Of a DNA stretch of 64,000 nt, positions 1-13,286 are shown one piece after another; positions within the stretch are counted from its first letter, which is position 1, and each line of letters begins with the position of its first letter. The notes under the pieces were generated by a model. The model had not been told where the DNA came from. It saw nothing but the letters and a program-made list of their open reading frames with translations, and searched no databases. Origin of the DNA: Anaeramoeba flamelloides (lineage: Eukaryota > Metamonada > Anaeramoebidae); NCBI GenBank assembly GCA_027625915.1, contig JANTQA010000033.1, positions 10,044,001 to 10,108,000 of the forward strand. The letters are read 5' to 3'. The position numbers and the translations under genes are program-made.

Positions 1-480
1 TTCTATTTTATTTAGAAAATATATTAATTTTCGTTAGGTTTTTTTGAGTTTTCTATTTTATTCGTGAAGTATTCTATGTTTTTTTCAGGTTTTCCATTTT
101 ATTTGTGACGTTTTCTAGGTTTTTTTTTACTTTTTGAAATAAACCGAAAATTTATTAAATTTTTCTGTTTATTTCAAAAAGTAAAAAAAACCTAGAACAC
201 TTCACGAATAAAATAGAAAACTCAAAAAAACCTAACGAAAATTAATATATTTTCTAAATAAAATAGAAAACTTCAAAAAAACCTAGAACACTTCACAAAT
301 AAATAGAAAACTCAAGAAAACCAAACACCGGTTTTTTTTAATTTTAGAAATAAAAAGAAAATTTCAAAAATTTTCTTTCTATTTCTCAAATTAAAAAAAA
401 AGCTAATAGTGGTTTTCCATAATTTAAAAGAATAGAGTAAACTGGAAGATTTTACGCAATTCTTTTGAATCCTCGAAATC
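1..480. repeat. Foldback repeat with subrepeated arms (copy 1, cut by window edge)
   Basis: The left arm (1-135) reappears as its reverse complement at about 170-330, around a centre near 150. Each arm holds more than one copy of a unit of about 45 bp containing TTCTATTTTATT, GTGAAGT and TTCTA-GTTTTTTT. The flank at 410-475 is a second small hairpin built on an 'AAAGAATAGAGTAAA' core. The same parts recur at 25240-25742 and 48410-48960. Arms made of tandem subrepeats are typical of Foldback-type DNA elements, but no transposase is visible. Confidence 0.7.
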
Positions 481-3138
481 CGAAAAAAATGCCTAGCCTA
501 TGAAACTAATCGTAAAACCTAGATATCTGAAATAAAAAAAAAAACAATATATCTCAAATACTAAAAAACAATAATATTTTTAATATTATTAAAAGAAAAG
601 ACTCCATAACTTTATTAGCCCTGTGGAAAATAAAGGTATATGGAAATCTTTCAAAAAAAGTGGGGATTAGGACAAACAAGAGGAATTAAAAACTCGTCCC
701 TTAAACAATATAAAAAAAAAAAATAAAAATAAGGAGAATATTTTAATGACTCTATTTCAAATTGATCATTATCCAAGACCAAAAATTGAAGAATTTTTAA
801 ATAGGTAAAATAACCCCAATAATAAATAAAACATCCCAATATATTAATGTTAGTCCCTTATCATTTAGTTAGTATCTCTGAATATATTGTAATGTAATGT
901 CCAAATTCATATTTCTGAAAATTATTTTCAAAAAGTCCATTTTTAAACAATCGAAAAAAGACAAATTAAGTTAAAGATCCATCAGTTCAGTACAAAAATA
1001 AAAATTTTTCTCAGTGTACATGAGATAATGGGGTTTTTTTTTTTTCAATTTTTTGTGTCCTGTTGTTAAAAAAGTGATTTTTAAACAAGTAAAATGTATA
1101 AATAGTCTTAAAAGTTTTTTACTGTTAAATGAATAGCCCGTTCAGACTTTGTAAACACGTGTGTTTCTTTTACTGTTATTTTCCAATTAATAAATGAAAA
1201 TTTTTATTTCGATTTCCCAAATGAATATTAATTATACTGCTACAATCAAATTAACAGAGTAAAAATTTTGTCACAGAGTTAACTAATAAAGTTTGATTTG
1301 TTGTCTAAAAATCATTTCTAAAAGATCTTTTAAAGATTTTGGATTTTTTTTAGCTTATAAACTAGAAAAATATTTTGAAATGTGAACTAAAAATTTTCAT
1401 TTTTTAATTGTACAATAATTTTAAGTTAAAAGGTTAGATATTACAATATTCAAAGAAGCAGACAAGGGATCACATTTAAGTCTAATATTGTTTCTTGTGG
1501 TTCTATAATTAAAAAAGAAATGCCAAAAAAGAAATAACAGTAGAAAATTTTTCTGAAAAAAGTCGCTATTATTTAAAATTATTAAAAAACAATTCGATTG
1601 AAATTGTCGAAAAATGGAAATGTTTACAAATAATTTAATATTTTCTTAACATATCAAAGAAGTGCAATTCAAAATTGGTTCAACATTCGATATACACTTG
1701 AATAATGAATTAGATATTGTCTCATGACTCAAAGAAAAAAATGGACGGGTTTTATGCTCTCAGCATATGTTATTTTGAACGACTACAATTTCAATTGATA
1801 TGGTTTTTAGAAATTTGTATTTTCAAATATTTTTATTCAAAAATAAATTTTTATTGGAAAAATTTCAACATTTTTGGAAATACTCTATTTTTTTAAGAAA
1901 AGCTCTGAACAAAAAAAAATTAAAACTTGAAATTACAAAGTAGAAAAATTAATACCAAAAGAAAAAAATCCTTGTTCCAAAAAAAAATAAAAAGAGATTT
2001 CAAAAACTTTTTAAATTAATACTCTTTACCTCATGAAAAGTAACCCTTTGAATATTTATTTTGAAATAGTCTCACGAAACTTTTGATTAACTCCCTTTTT
2101 GTTTTAAACTTAAAAAGATTTGTGAATCTTCCCATTTCTATTTTATTCTATTTTGGAAATAATTTATAAATATGGGGTCGATAAATAACTATAGGCAATT
2201 TTTTTTAAATTAAAACAATATCTGAACTTTCCAAAACTCTTGTTCAAATTTCATTTGAAAACAATTTATTGTTTTAAATTCGGGTAAAGATTAATTTTAT
2301 TTAGGTCGATTAACGAAAAACAACTTTAATTCTCAAAGGAGAAGGATCAAAAATACTGGAAAACAATCCTAATAAGGGCAGAAGAGTGGAACTTTCTTGT
2401 TTGTAGGGATATAAGTCTTAGTAAAGCGTGGTTTTAAATATTTGTGAAAAGTAATTTGTTTTCGAATATTTATTTTACTCGTTTTTGTTCTGTCAAAAGA
2501 ATACACAACTTAGTTCAGTATATTCTTTGTAGGTGAGATTATAGTCACTGTAAATTGTTTTTAAAATTTTCATTTTACTCAAAAAACAAGATTAAAAAAA
2601 GTCGTAACAAACCTTTGTAGAAGGTAAAATTTTGAACTATATTTTTGAGAAGTTCAAATCTCCCATGATTCAACAAAACTCAACGTTTTTGTAATTCCAT
2701 AATTCGATAAAATCGCCTTCAAAAAATTGATTTAAAATTCACAATGATTTTCAATCGTTAATCTTGATCGTTTTTGGGCCATTGGTAACAAGAAACTAAA
2801 ACTGAAAAACAATCCAAAATAAATGTCTCTGTACACGTTGAAAATAAGTATTCAAAAAGGAAAGGGATTTTGATAAAACTAAATAATGAAATTATTCAAA
2901 ATTTTGATAAAATCGTAATTGAATAAAATATTTGAGAGGAATTAAAACCCAAACATAGCCAAGTTAAATCGTCGTCTTGTATTTAAAAAATATAGAAATA
3001 AAAATTACATTTTTTTGATTTAATTTTATTTTAATTAAAGTTATTTGTTGAGTCAAAAACTCAACTCACTGTTTATTTTTTGGCTGTAAAACCACAAAAA
3101 AGATCTCAAATCTTTTTCTTGTCAAAAAAAAAAAAAAC
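481..3138. other. Intergenic, AT-rich, upstream of the kinase gene
   Basis: No credible coding exon, RNA gene or clear repeat was found here. The open frame at 651-839 (minus) is low-complexity and lacks gene-like composition. The sequence TCAACTCACTG near 3060, about 75 nt before the kinase start codon, resembles TCAACTCATAA found about 70 nt before the ABC-F start codon and may mark the promoter. A run of A directly precedes the ATG at 3139. Confidence 0.5.
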
Positions 3139-6045
3139 ATGAACAATTTTAGTGATCTACACTTTTTTTCAAGCTCATCATTTTCTGATGGCGAAAAAGA
3201 GGAAGACACACACCTTTTTGGGCAAGATTTTAGCTTTCCTTTCCCTTATGAACAAATAGAATTTTCGAAATTGCAAACAAAAAAACGAATACAAACAAAG
3301 GAACAAAAAAAAAAAAAAAACAAGAATGTAAATAATGGAGATCAAAAACCAAAACTAAACCCAAAATCAAAAATCCCAAGGAAAAACAAAAAAAGGCAAT
3401 TACAAAAAAAAAGAGTTGAGTTTGGGAACGAAAAGAAACACTCTTCTTTTAATTCAAATTCGCCGATTAATATAAAAAAAAATAAAAATTCAAAACAAAA
3501 AACCTTTTCACGATCAGAAGACAAATTTGGATTTAATTATGGTGAACATTCAATAATGCGTTCCTTTTTGTTAATTCAAAAAAATTTTGAAAAGTTAAAA
3601 AGGGCTACCGATCGTGAGCTAAAAGGGATCGTGCATGAAATTGAAAAAATCCAAAAAAAAAATTTGCAACAAAGCCAGAGAAAAAAATTGCAATTTGGAA
3701 AAATGAGGGTTAATTCAGATGTGGGGATAATTTCAAAAAGAAGCACTTTTTTAATTGATCAGCAACAAAACCAAAACCAAAACCAAAACCAAAATGACCT
3801 CAAAAAAAAGAACCAAATGAGGAATATTAATACCTATAAAAATCAAAAACAAAAACAAAAACAAAATAAAAATAAAAAGAAAAAGAACAATAACAATAAC
3901 AAGATAATGGATAATCAAAATCAAATCCAAAACCTCGACAGAAACAATATTAATTATGACAAATATCGAACAAAAGGCAATGGTGCATATCCTGATGGGG
4001 GAATTTATTTTCTTAAAAGTGGGAAGAAAGGAAAGAGGAATTATTCGAGATATTTGCAAGATATTTTAATGATTTGCAAAGAGATTTTAAAAATCTCTGC
4101 AGAGCAAATGACCTCAGAAAAATTTGAAAAGTATACAGAAGAAGCTCACCGAAGGTGTAGAGGGTGGGGTTCTGATTGGCCAAATAAAAAGATTTCTTCA
4201 AAATTGCTGTTCAATATAGCCAGAATCCTAAGGATGGTGAGAAGTGAGGAAAGTAATCCAGAATATCAATTATACAAGAGATTGGCAACTACGCCCACAG
4301 TACAATTTTCGAATTCTCCATCTTTACAATTCCTGGGCACCTTTCCTGAATTTGAAAAGAATTTACCAAAGGAATTTAAAAAAAGAGAAAATAATTTGAA
4401 TTACGATAATAACAACAATAGCAACAACAATAATAATAATAGCAACAACAGCAGCAGTAGCAACAACAAGCACATTGATAATGAAAAAACATTTAAAATA
4501 CATGAATTGCAAAAAGAGTTACAAAAAATTCAAGACTTACAAAGAAAAAACAAAAATAAGGATCGAGATCAAAAGATTGAAAAAAAATATTCTCAACAAA
4601 GTCAAAAAAATATTTCCAAAAATGGAAATCAAAATAATAATACAACAAAGAAAATTATACAAAAATCTGTGAACGAAAACAAAGAACCAATTAAATTTAA
4701 CAAAGAGAAAACTAAAAATGCCAATGATACAGATAGGCAAAAAAAAGGGCGGGGGTTTGAAAATAATAATAAAAATAATAATAATGAAGATGATAAGGAA
4801 TACTATGAAACAAAACATAAAAACCAAAACAAAAACAAAAACAAAACCCAAAGCAAAAACACAAACCAAAGCAAAAGCACAAACCAAAGCAAAAACAAAA
4901 ACAAAAACAAAAATCAAACGAGTAAAAAAAAAAATTTTGATATCATTAAAGAGATTGAAAAGGAAATTGAAAAGGAACAAAAAATCCAAAATGGAAAAAA
5001 AAAAAAAACCCAACCCAAACAGGAAGAAATAGAAAAAACAGAAAATAGCAAAATAGAAAATAGAAATTTGATAGAAATCCCAAAGAAAAAAGAAAGTAAT
5101 TTAAATAGAAAACAATCCGGATTTGGAAGGCTTTTTCGAATATTTTCAAAATCACCAAAAATTCATCCTGAAGAGCCATTTGAAAAAAATAAGAGTTTGG
5201 ATTCGCTTAATCCAAACCTTAATATAAAGGAACCCAAGGGCAAGCAAAATAACCGCAAACCACTCTTCATAAAAAAATCGAAATCGTTAAGTTCCAAAAA
5301 TCTATTAAGGAAAAACTCTTCATTGAAGGACAAATCAACGAATTCAGTGGAGCGGAATGAAACGGAAAAGAGCAATGATAAAAATTGCTCTGAAGAAAAT
5401 CAAAATCAAAATAAAAATGAATTGGCCGAAGAAGGGGAATTTTATTTGCTATGCCGTATGTGCGAATGCTTAGTAAGGGTTGATCTTTTAGAAGAGCATA
5501 GTGAATACTGCTTTGTGGCAAACAAATCGAATTCTAAATCGTTATTGTGTGATGATCGACTAAAAAAAATTATTGGGCATATTGAGTCTTCAATAAACAA
5601 ATGGAAAACTGCATTAAAAAAAAATGCAAATGATAAGACAATCCAATGGAAGGTTTTAATTTTAGAAAATTTAAAAATCTTTGGTAATTGTATGTTTAAT
5701 TTGGACTCAAGGACGCCAAACTATTTAAAAGCTAGCAAATCCCTGTTAAAAAGATTTATTAAAGAGATGAGTATATTAAAAGAAAAATTTGATACCAATG
5801 ACTTCTTATTGTTTGAAAGGCTTGAAAGGGTGATGCAAGAAAAATCAAAGGCCTTAAAGGGCGTTCACCGCGCAACTCCACATCTGGAAAGAACAAAAAA
5901 AAAGCAAAATAGCGAAGACTCAAACAAGGAAAGCAATGGCCAGAAGCATTTGTCAAACAAAACAAAGTCAAAAAAGGAGAATTCATTATTAAAATTTAAT
6001 GAAATATTAGAAAGTCTACCAGATCAAGATCCAAATTTAATTCAA

Positions 6046-6080
<35 letters not shown>

Positions 6081-8178
6081 TGAGGGTGATGATGATAATT
6101 TTGTTAGTGGCCAAGAAAATAGTGATTCAATTAAAAGCATAAAGAATACCCAAATAATTAGAAAGTCAAGCAATGAGCATACACAGGAATCTATATCCAG
6201 TGATGAAACTGGAAACAACAATGATAATGATAATGATAATGGAAATAAAAATGGAAATAATAATGGAAATAATACAGAAACTGAAACTGAAACTTTAACA
6301 AGATCGAGATCAAGAACAAAATTATTAGAATTAAAGCCAAGAATACAAAATTTTTCCAAGATTTCGGATTTTAAATTAATAAAAAAAATTGCAAGGGGTG
6401 CTTATGGCCGAGTGTTTTTAGCTAAAAAGAGGAAAACGGGTGACATCTATGCCCTAAAAGTTTTGAAAAAGGAAGACATGATCTTAAAAAAACAAGTCGA
6501 TCATGTTACAAGAGAAAGGAAAATCATGTCCAAAACGTCAAATCAAAACCCACATGTTGTCAAGTTATTTTATTCTTTCCAAACAAAAAAAAATTTATAT
6601 TTGGTAATGGAATATATGAATGGAGCTGATTTATTCAGTTTGTTGCGTAAGGTTGGTGGAACCTTTAATGAGCAAACCGCAAAATATTATTTGGCTGAAA
6701 TTGTTTTAATATTGGAATTTGTTCATTCTTTGTCAATCATTCATAGAGACTTAAAACCCGATAATCTGTTAATCGATAAAAATGGTAGATTAAAGTTAAC
6801 AGATTTCGGTTTATCAAAGATTGGTTTAATTCGAAAAGTTGATGTTCGGGATCAAAAAAAAAATCCTTTTTTTAAAAAAAGAAAAAAGGGGAGAAAGAGC
6901 CAAAGAAAGGAAAAGAGTGGAAGGAAGGGGAAGTGGGGTGACCTGGGAAAATATAGGAAGCGGCAAAATAATTACAAAGACAAAATGGTAAATAAAACTT
7001 TATTGAGGTCACAATCAACCATCCCTCAGCGCGCATATAAAAAAAAGCATGATGAATTTGGCTTTGGAATAAAACGCGTTAACCAGCCAACTGGATCGTC
7101 CAATAGCGAACAGTCCTTTTCTTCAAATTCGGCTTCCTATTTATTTGAATCGCGCTCTTCAACCAGCCATCCGAATGGATCATATTCATCGTCATCGTCA
7201 TCGTCATCATCTTCGTCATCGTCATCGTCTTCGTCTTCGTCGGAATCGCCATCTTCTTCTTCGTCCTCGTTTAGTTCTGAATCCTTTTTAGACTTTGATC
7301 TCAAAGAGGAGTCCAATGATAATAATCAAAATGACAAAAATAAAACAAAAGATGAGAAGAATAGAAAAGGAATAATAAGTGGCGATAGTCTTTCAGAAAA
7401 TTCTTATCCCAATAATTCAAAAACCGAAAAAAAAATTTTAGTATTACCGAAAATTAAAAAAATTATTTCAAATAATAACATGCGCCATAACTCACACCAA
7501 AATTTGCAAGGCGAGCGTTCACCAAACAGGCATTCTGCTGAGCTTTCTAGAAAGCAAAGAACCAGTCTTGTGGGCACGCCCAACTATTTGGCACCCGAAG
7601 TTCTCTTAGGGAAAACTGGGCATTCCTTTGCAATTGATTGGTGGGCGTTTGGAATAATAGCCTATGAATTGGTCTGCGGCTACCCTCCCTTTGTTGGGGA
7701 AACAATTGAAGATATTTTTAGCAACATTGTCGATTTAAATTTATATTTCCCGAATTTCTTGTCAGAAGAATTAGTCGACTTAATTTCTTCGCTCTTAGTC
7801 GATGACCCCAACGAAAGGCTCGGCTCCAATGGCGCAGATGAAGTTAAAAACCACCCCTTCTTTGATGGAATCGATTGGGACAATTTTTTTACAACCGTTA
7901 ACCCCCCTTGGAAACCCAGAATACAAAGCGAAACAGATGTTCGATATTTTGATTCTACCAGATATTCAAACGATATTATTAATGATCAAATTGACCAAGA
8001 CCTTTTAGATGATATGAGAGACGAAAACATCGACGATTCTTCATTGATAGCAAATTCAGGGAAATTTGAAGACTTCTCAACAGTAAACTGGGATCAATTG
8101 AAATATTTAAATATGGAGGTAATACATTCTGCTAAATCGAGTCGGGCTAGTTCTCCAAAACGGTTAGAAGAGAATTAA
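3139..8178 (+). CDS. AGC-family Ser/Thr protein kinase, IREH1/Rim15/Greatwall-like
   Basis: Single-exon gene for 1679 residues, starting at the first ATG after a poly-A stretch. The kinase domain begins near residue 1078. It shows the glycine loop (ARGAYGRVF), Lys1107 in YALK, HRDLKPDN at 1202-1209 and DFG at 1222-1224. Activation-segment VGTPNYLAPE follows only at about 1478-1487. The roughly 260-residue insertion between DFG and APE, with a poly-Ser run, is the hallmark of the Greatwall/MASTL, Rim15 and plant IRE group. A C2HC zinc-finger-like motif (C772, C775, H787, C791) and a helical segment at about 302-370 match the plant IRE/Rim15 layout seen upstream of the kinase. The rest of the N-terminal half is N/K/Q-rich. 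By family, a role in nutrient or cell-cycle signalling through inhibition of PP2A is plausible, but it is inferred. An AATAAA lies at 8324-8329, downstream of the stop. Confidence 0.92.
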
Positions 8179-8568
8179 TTTTTAGTTCGCATCGTGTCTT
8201 TTGTCTTTTGTCTTTATTCTTTTGTCTTCTTTTTTTTTCCTTTTTCTATTTTCTTGCTTTATAATTTTGAATTATATAATTTATTGTTTTTTTTTATAAT
8301 TACAATTTAGAGGGTTTATTTTGAATAAAATATAGATATTATATATAAAAAGTGTTTTTATTAAAAATAAAATTGTTTAAAATAATAACTAATTGTTTTA
8401 ATTCCCTTTTTGTTTTTTAATTTTTTTTTTTTGAGTTAATCCAAATGTTGATTTTCTTTCTCAAGAAATATAAACCCTTTTTATGTTCAAAGGGGTACAG
8501 TTTTATTGAAGAAATAGAATAAATTACATGAGTTTATTAAATATTATTCTTACAATAAATTTTCAATT

Positions 8569-9311
8569 TCAAAACTTTGTTTCCATCAAAGTGTCCAATC
8601 ATTTTTTTCAAATATCAATTATTTTTTATTATTGACCTTAGAAGAACAAATAAGAAATGAGTAGAGAAATACAAATCAAAGAATTGTTTGATATATGCAT
8701 GGAATTAAATTAAAAATTCAATAGATTTTCACAAAAATCTCAAAATCAAATTCTTAGTTCCCCATTGAGAAAAACAACGATGTTCGTTTTGAACTTCTAC
8801 TGGTATTTGAATAATAAATAGGAAACAATTTTCACTTCATTTTCCATACTTTTCTTTTAGAAATCAAGTATCCAAACGAAGTGTGTTGGTATTTGTGTTC
8901 TATATTTGAAAAGGAAAATGAAAATGAAGCAAAAATTTTTCACATTTAGAAAAACAACATATTTATTTTGATCATCAATTCAAGATCTAAATAAAATTCC
9001 AATAGTAATAATTATTATTTTTCTAGAATCGTTTGCACTGTTCCATTAACCTTAGAATAACATGTTTTTACCCAGGGGGTATCTATATCTTGTAATAAAA
9101 AAAAGGTTGCAAATGAATTGGTTTTGAAAAAAAAAACAAGAGAATTATTGAATAAAATTGATCACAAAAGTGATTTTAATTACGAAATTTTCAAAATTAG
9201 ATTTTTCTTCTAATAGTTATTCAAATCCTTTTAACTTGTGTAATTTATGCGTGTCACAACTGGGCACATTGACTGGAAAATGGTTTATATCATGTCATTT
9301 TTCAGATGGAT

Positions 9312-9312
<1 letters not shown>
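8569..9312 (+). repeat. Dispersed repeat C, copy 1 (interrupted)
   Basis: About 550 bp of this stretch matches 32207-32745 and 56160-56695, and 23577-24075 in reverse. Shared landmarks in order are TTTCAAATATCAAT, a 'GACCTT-GAAGAACAAA' block, 'AACATT-AATAACA', TTCTTCTAATA and 'CATGTAATTCAC'. Copy 1 is longer because a MITE sits inside it at about 8800-8977. The ends are weakly inverted: TTTCCATCAAAGTGTCCA at the start and the complement of TTTCCAGTCAAAGTGCCCA at the end. This suggests a degenerate DNA transposon. No protein is encoded. Confidence 0.7.
8800..8977. mobile_element. MITE family B, copy nested in repeat C
   Basis: This segment begins TA-CTGGTATTTGAAT followed by TTTTCACTTCATTTTCC. 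It ends with a degenerate complement (GAAAATGAAAATGAAGC). It interrupts repeat C exactly where the copies at 32.4 kb and 56.4 kb read straight through ('TTTTGAACTTCAATTGAAG' at 32.4 kb). It therefore inserted after repeat C had settled here. The right end is approximate. Confidence 0.6.

Positions 9313-9313
<1 letters not shown>

Positions 9314-9345
<32 letters not shown>
9314..9345. repeat. Homopolymer run of 32 T
   Basis: An uninterrupted T run just past the right end of repeat C. It may be a decayed element end or simple slippage, and its length may be unreliable in sequencing. Confidence 0.9.
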
Positions 9346-11770
9346 CGTCCTTTCTATTCTTTGTCTTTAATATATTTTTCAAAAAAAGGAAATCTTTGAA
9401 AATTCAAATTAGCATTTAGAAAATATGGACAATGTAATTTCTTCAATACAGTTTAATTTTAATAGTTAAAAAAAAACAAAAGGGACTATCATTAATGTTA
9501 TCTTTGAAAAGAAATTGGCAAATTTCACATTGGATGTTTCATTGATATGTACCAATTTTTTTAGCCTTGAATTTTTTTATAAAAAATTATTGTTTTTTTG
9601 AGATATTTCTTTTTTGGATCAAAGCTTTAATCTTAATTTTAATATTCCTCCTATTTCCACATAATCCCATATTGGGTGATTCTTAAAAAAATAAAAATAA
9701 TTCATTTTTGGTAAAAACTTCTCTGAATGAAATGAAGTTTACATTCGAACATTTGATAAAAAAACTGTTTCACGGTTGTTTTTTGATTTTAGAAATTATT
9801 GAAATGTGGGCGAATTGCCTAGTATAGTATTGAAATGTTCCCCTGGTCTGGGAATAGGTATCGGTATCAAAATTAATTATTAGTATTATGAAAATATTTT
9901 GTAATTCTTTGATTATGTATTTTTATTTTTAAATCAAATTTTTAAAATTCTTATTATAAACGTTTTCAAAAATAGTTGGTAAATTTTTATTTTTTAAATA
10001 TCTTTATTGGTTCCATTCTAATTTAACTTTTTAAATATGCAAAATAATTAAAAATCATTCGTTGATTCTTAATATTTATTTCATAGTGTTTATTGTAAGA
10101 AGTTGCATAAATAAAGGGTATTAAAATCTGATGATTTCAATTTTGTATTATATTTTTAAAATGTGAAAATTCGCCATCTATTTTATTTCTTCTTGAAAAA
10201 AAAAAAAAATAGTTTTAAGATGTGATTTAATCTAGAAAAAACTTCATGTGTTGTGAAAAAACGAATAACTGTGTTTTTTTGTTAAATAATCAATAATTTG
10301 TTTCTAATCTTGTTATTTTTTTACTTAAATTGATTTGAATTGTTTTCTTGTAAAAAGGGGGGGTGCTTTAATTATTATTATTTTTTGTAAATATTTTTAT
10401 GATAGTATTTTGAATATATACATTGAAAGTTACTTCAATCGGAATGGATACATCGTTTCAATTTAAAGTCTAAATTTATAAATTGATCTACTTATAAAAA
10501 AATTTTTAAAAAATAGAAAACAAATCACTACAAGGAAAATTTTAACACTGAAAATTAAAGTTAGCCAAAACTATATATTGGATTTCTCTTATATATCTTT
10601 TATAAATTATTTTTTCAAAGTCATGATGATTTTATGCAATTAAGAAAAGTTAGCAATTTAACTCATGAAAATCCGAACACCCCCTTTTCAAAAATATCGA
10701 CTTTAAAAAAAAAAACCTATTTTTGGGGTATTTTTTTAATGAAAAAAGTTGAAATCAATTAATTTTTGATTGTACATTAAGATTGAAAAAAGAATAAATG
10801 TTTCGGCAATTTGCAGAAAAAAATCGGGGATGTATATAAAAACTCAAACATGGAAAAAAATAAAATGATAAAAAATATTCCAAAAACAGATAAAAAATCA
10901 GATTTTCAATTTAATTTAGCAATGTCTTTTGATTAAAATATTTTGTGTTGTTTTAAAATGGAAAAATGTGTTTCTTTTTAGACTATTGAAGAAATACTTG
11001 AAAATTATCTCTCTACCAAGTCAATTAAAAAATTCAGAAAACTTTTACAATTAAAAAAGAAAAAAATATTACTGAAAAATTTGATTTTTTTTTTCAATTC
11101 CTATTAAAATCAATTAAGTTGTAAACCTTTTTGAAAATTATTATGTATAATAATGTTTATTATATGAGTCTATTTTAAAAATACAAATTTTAGAGATTTT
11201 TTTTTGAAAAAAATTTCCTTGTCTTGATGTACAACTTTTTTTGGAATCACTGATACAATTTAAGATGTGGGTGGCTACAAGTACAGTTGTTTAAAAATTA
11301 TTCCAATTTATAAAAAATAAGAATAAAAAACATGATTTATTATTCTTAAAAACTTCATAAAACTTATATATAATTAATTTGTTTACAAAATAAGTTGATA
11401 TATATGGTTTATAAACTAATTGTTTGCGATATCATATACACATTGCTTTAATATAACTAAAGGTGGGTTTGTTTCTAGTTTCATAAAAAATTTATAGGGT
11501 AATAAACATGATTTGATGTTACATTTATTTACGACTAACAATTAATAATGATGATCTAACTTATTTTATGTCAGGGATTTTTTTTTCAATGCTATATTAA
11601 TACAATCAAATAAATGTTTTGAAAATTTGAACTTTGAAAGTTTTTTACATTTACAATATTTTAAACTCGCTTATATTAAAGATTTTTTAGTTGTATATTA
11701 ACAGCAATTTTATCAAATTATCTGATCTTTGAAATTTTTTCTGTAACAAACTGTTGAGAAATTAGAGATA

Positions 11771-11994
11771 CTGTTAATTGTATAATAGAAACATCAAAAT
11801 TTTCATTCAGCTTTTCAAAATAAACATAACCTCAATAATTAAAATAATTTATCATGGTTCCCGATTCTAAAAGGGAAATTAATAATTTATGCTTGTTTTA
11901 AGAAATTAAAAAATCGAAATGTAACATCTATTATAAATTACAATTTTTGGAAAGTTGAATGAAAATTTTGTTCCATTTATTTTGCAACAAATAG
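11771..11994. mobile_element. MITE family A, copy 1
   Basis: A 224-bp palindromic element flanked by TA on both sides (11769-11770 and 11995-11996). Its arms of about 46 bp carry the family signature CAAAATAAATNGATC followed by AAAATTTTCATTCAGCTTT. The left arm is more diverged than the right. TA duplication and inverted repeats fit a Tc1/mariner-type MITE. No coding capacity. Confidence 0.75.
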
Positions 11995-12873
11995 TATGTG
12001 TGAAAAAAAAATACCTGACATGATTAAAAATCTTTTCAGGGATTTTTAAGTTAAAATATTATTGAAATTGTTGTCGAATTGAGAATATTTTCAAGCAAAT
12101 CCTTTTTATAAATAACCAAATTTTTTTATGAACTTATGTAATAAACCTACCTAAAGTTCATTAAAGTGGGGTGTCTATAGAATACCCAAGTGATTGTTTG
12201 ATTGCATAATTAGATCAAATTTTTTTTGAAAAACAATCGAGTTTTATAAGAGGTTTACTAGATTTTGGAAAACGATAATGGATAATTCTTGTTTATTTAT
12301 TGATTGGATGGTGTTTTGAGTAAGTGTAATTTCATTAATCATGATTCAAAAAAGTGGGTAAGTTATAATTTGCAAAGTTTGATTCTTAAAAAAAAAGGGT
12401 TTTGAAATTAAATAAAAGAAATTATATGACAATTTCCCAGATTTTCACAATTAAAAATCTTTTCAGGGTATTTTTTCATGCCATGTATTTTTTTCACTAC
12501 TTTATATGATTTACAAAAATGAAAATTGAAACACGATCAAGTAATATGTAAAGAGAATAATTTTGCGGAGCGTAAGTTTTTTCACTTGTAAACCATTTGT
12601 TACTTATGGATTCTTAGTTCATCAATATAATATCTAAAATAGAATTAAAAAGGGAACAAACAAAAAAAGAGAGATCCTAAATTTAAATCTGTTTCTTTGG
12701 ATACTCTCTGTTGGTAAAAAAGAAAAAATAAAAATTCGAAAACAAAAAAAAAAGGAAAATAACAAGAAAAAGTCTTTAAAGTTATGAATTTGTTTTTATT
12801 TTAGAAATTAATTTTCATTAATTTAGCGATCAGAAAGGAATAAAAAAAAATAAAAAAAATATTATTATTCAAT

Positions 12874-13260
12874 TTAGTTTTTTTCAGATCCTTCTTTCTT
12901 TTTTGGTCTTAATGCTTCATGGATAAATGGAATGACACCACCTTCATGAATTGTAACACCATCAAGTAATTTTCCAAGTTCATCATCTGATTTGATAGCT
13001 AATTGGACATGTCTTGGAAGGATTCTTTGTTTTTTGTTATCAATGGCTGCATTTCCGGCCAATTCAAGCAATTCTGCAGTTAAATATTCAAGAACTGCTG
13101 CCATGTAAACTGGAGCACCAGCACCAACTCTGTTTGCGTATTTTCCTTCTCTTAAATGTCTATGGATTCGACCAACTGGGAATTGAAGACCAGCTTTGAA
13201 TGATCTTGAGACTGGTTTTGCTTTTGGTTTCTTTTCGCCTTTCTTTGCTTTTTTGGACAT
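12874..13260 (-). CDS. H2A: Histone H2A (core histone, partly H2A.Z-like features)
   Basis: Single-exon gene of 128 residues, a usual H2A length. A Lys-rich tail precedes the fold, which shows [42 protein letters not shown] and a 'PRHVQLAI' segment. The L1-loop stretch ([12 protein letters not shown]) is canonical H2A. RIHRHL and [11 protein letters not shown] in the docking region instead resemble H2A.Z (RIHRHL, GGVIPHIHKSL). There is no C-terminal SQ-acidic motif, so it is not an H2A.X type. The protein packages DNA in the nucleosome. No divergent H2B partner is present, and the nearest upstream gene is 5 kb away. A TAATCATTTTT box lies 27 nt before the ATG. Confidence 0.97.
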   Translation of the reverse strand: MSKKAKKGEKKPKAKPVSRSFKAGLQFPVGRIHRHLREGKYANRVGAGAPVYMAAVLEYLTAELLELAGNAAIDNKKQRILPRHVQLAIKSDDELGKLLDGVTIHEGGVIPFIHEALRPKKKEGSEKN

Positions 13261-13286
13261 TTGTAATGAAATTTGTATATTTAAAA

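Larger units (their letters stand above)
8179..12873. other. Intergenic region between kinase and H2A genes
   Basis: Convergent intergenic DNA with no gene I can support. It contains dispersed repeat C (8569-9312) with a nested MITE, a 32-nt T run at 9314-9345 and MITE A at 11771-11994. The phrase 'AAAAATCTTTTCAGGG' occurs near 12030 and 12455, and a similar string lies near 21165, so further short repeats are present. The rest is plain AT-rich sequence. Confidence 0.5.
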
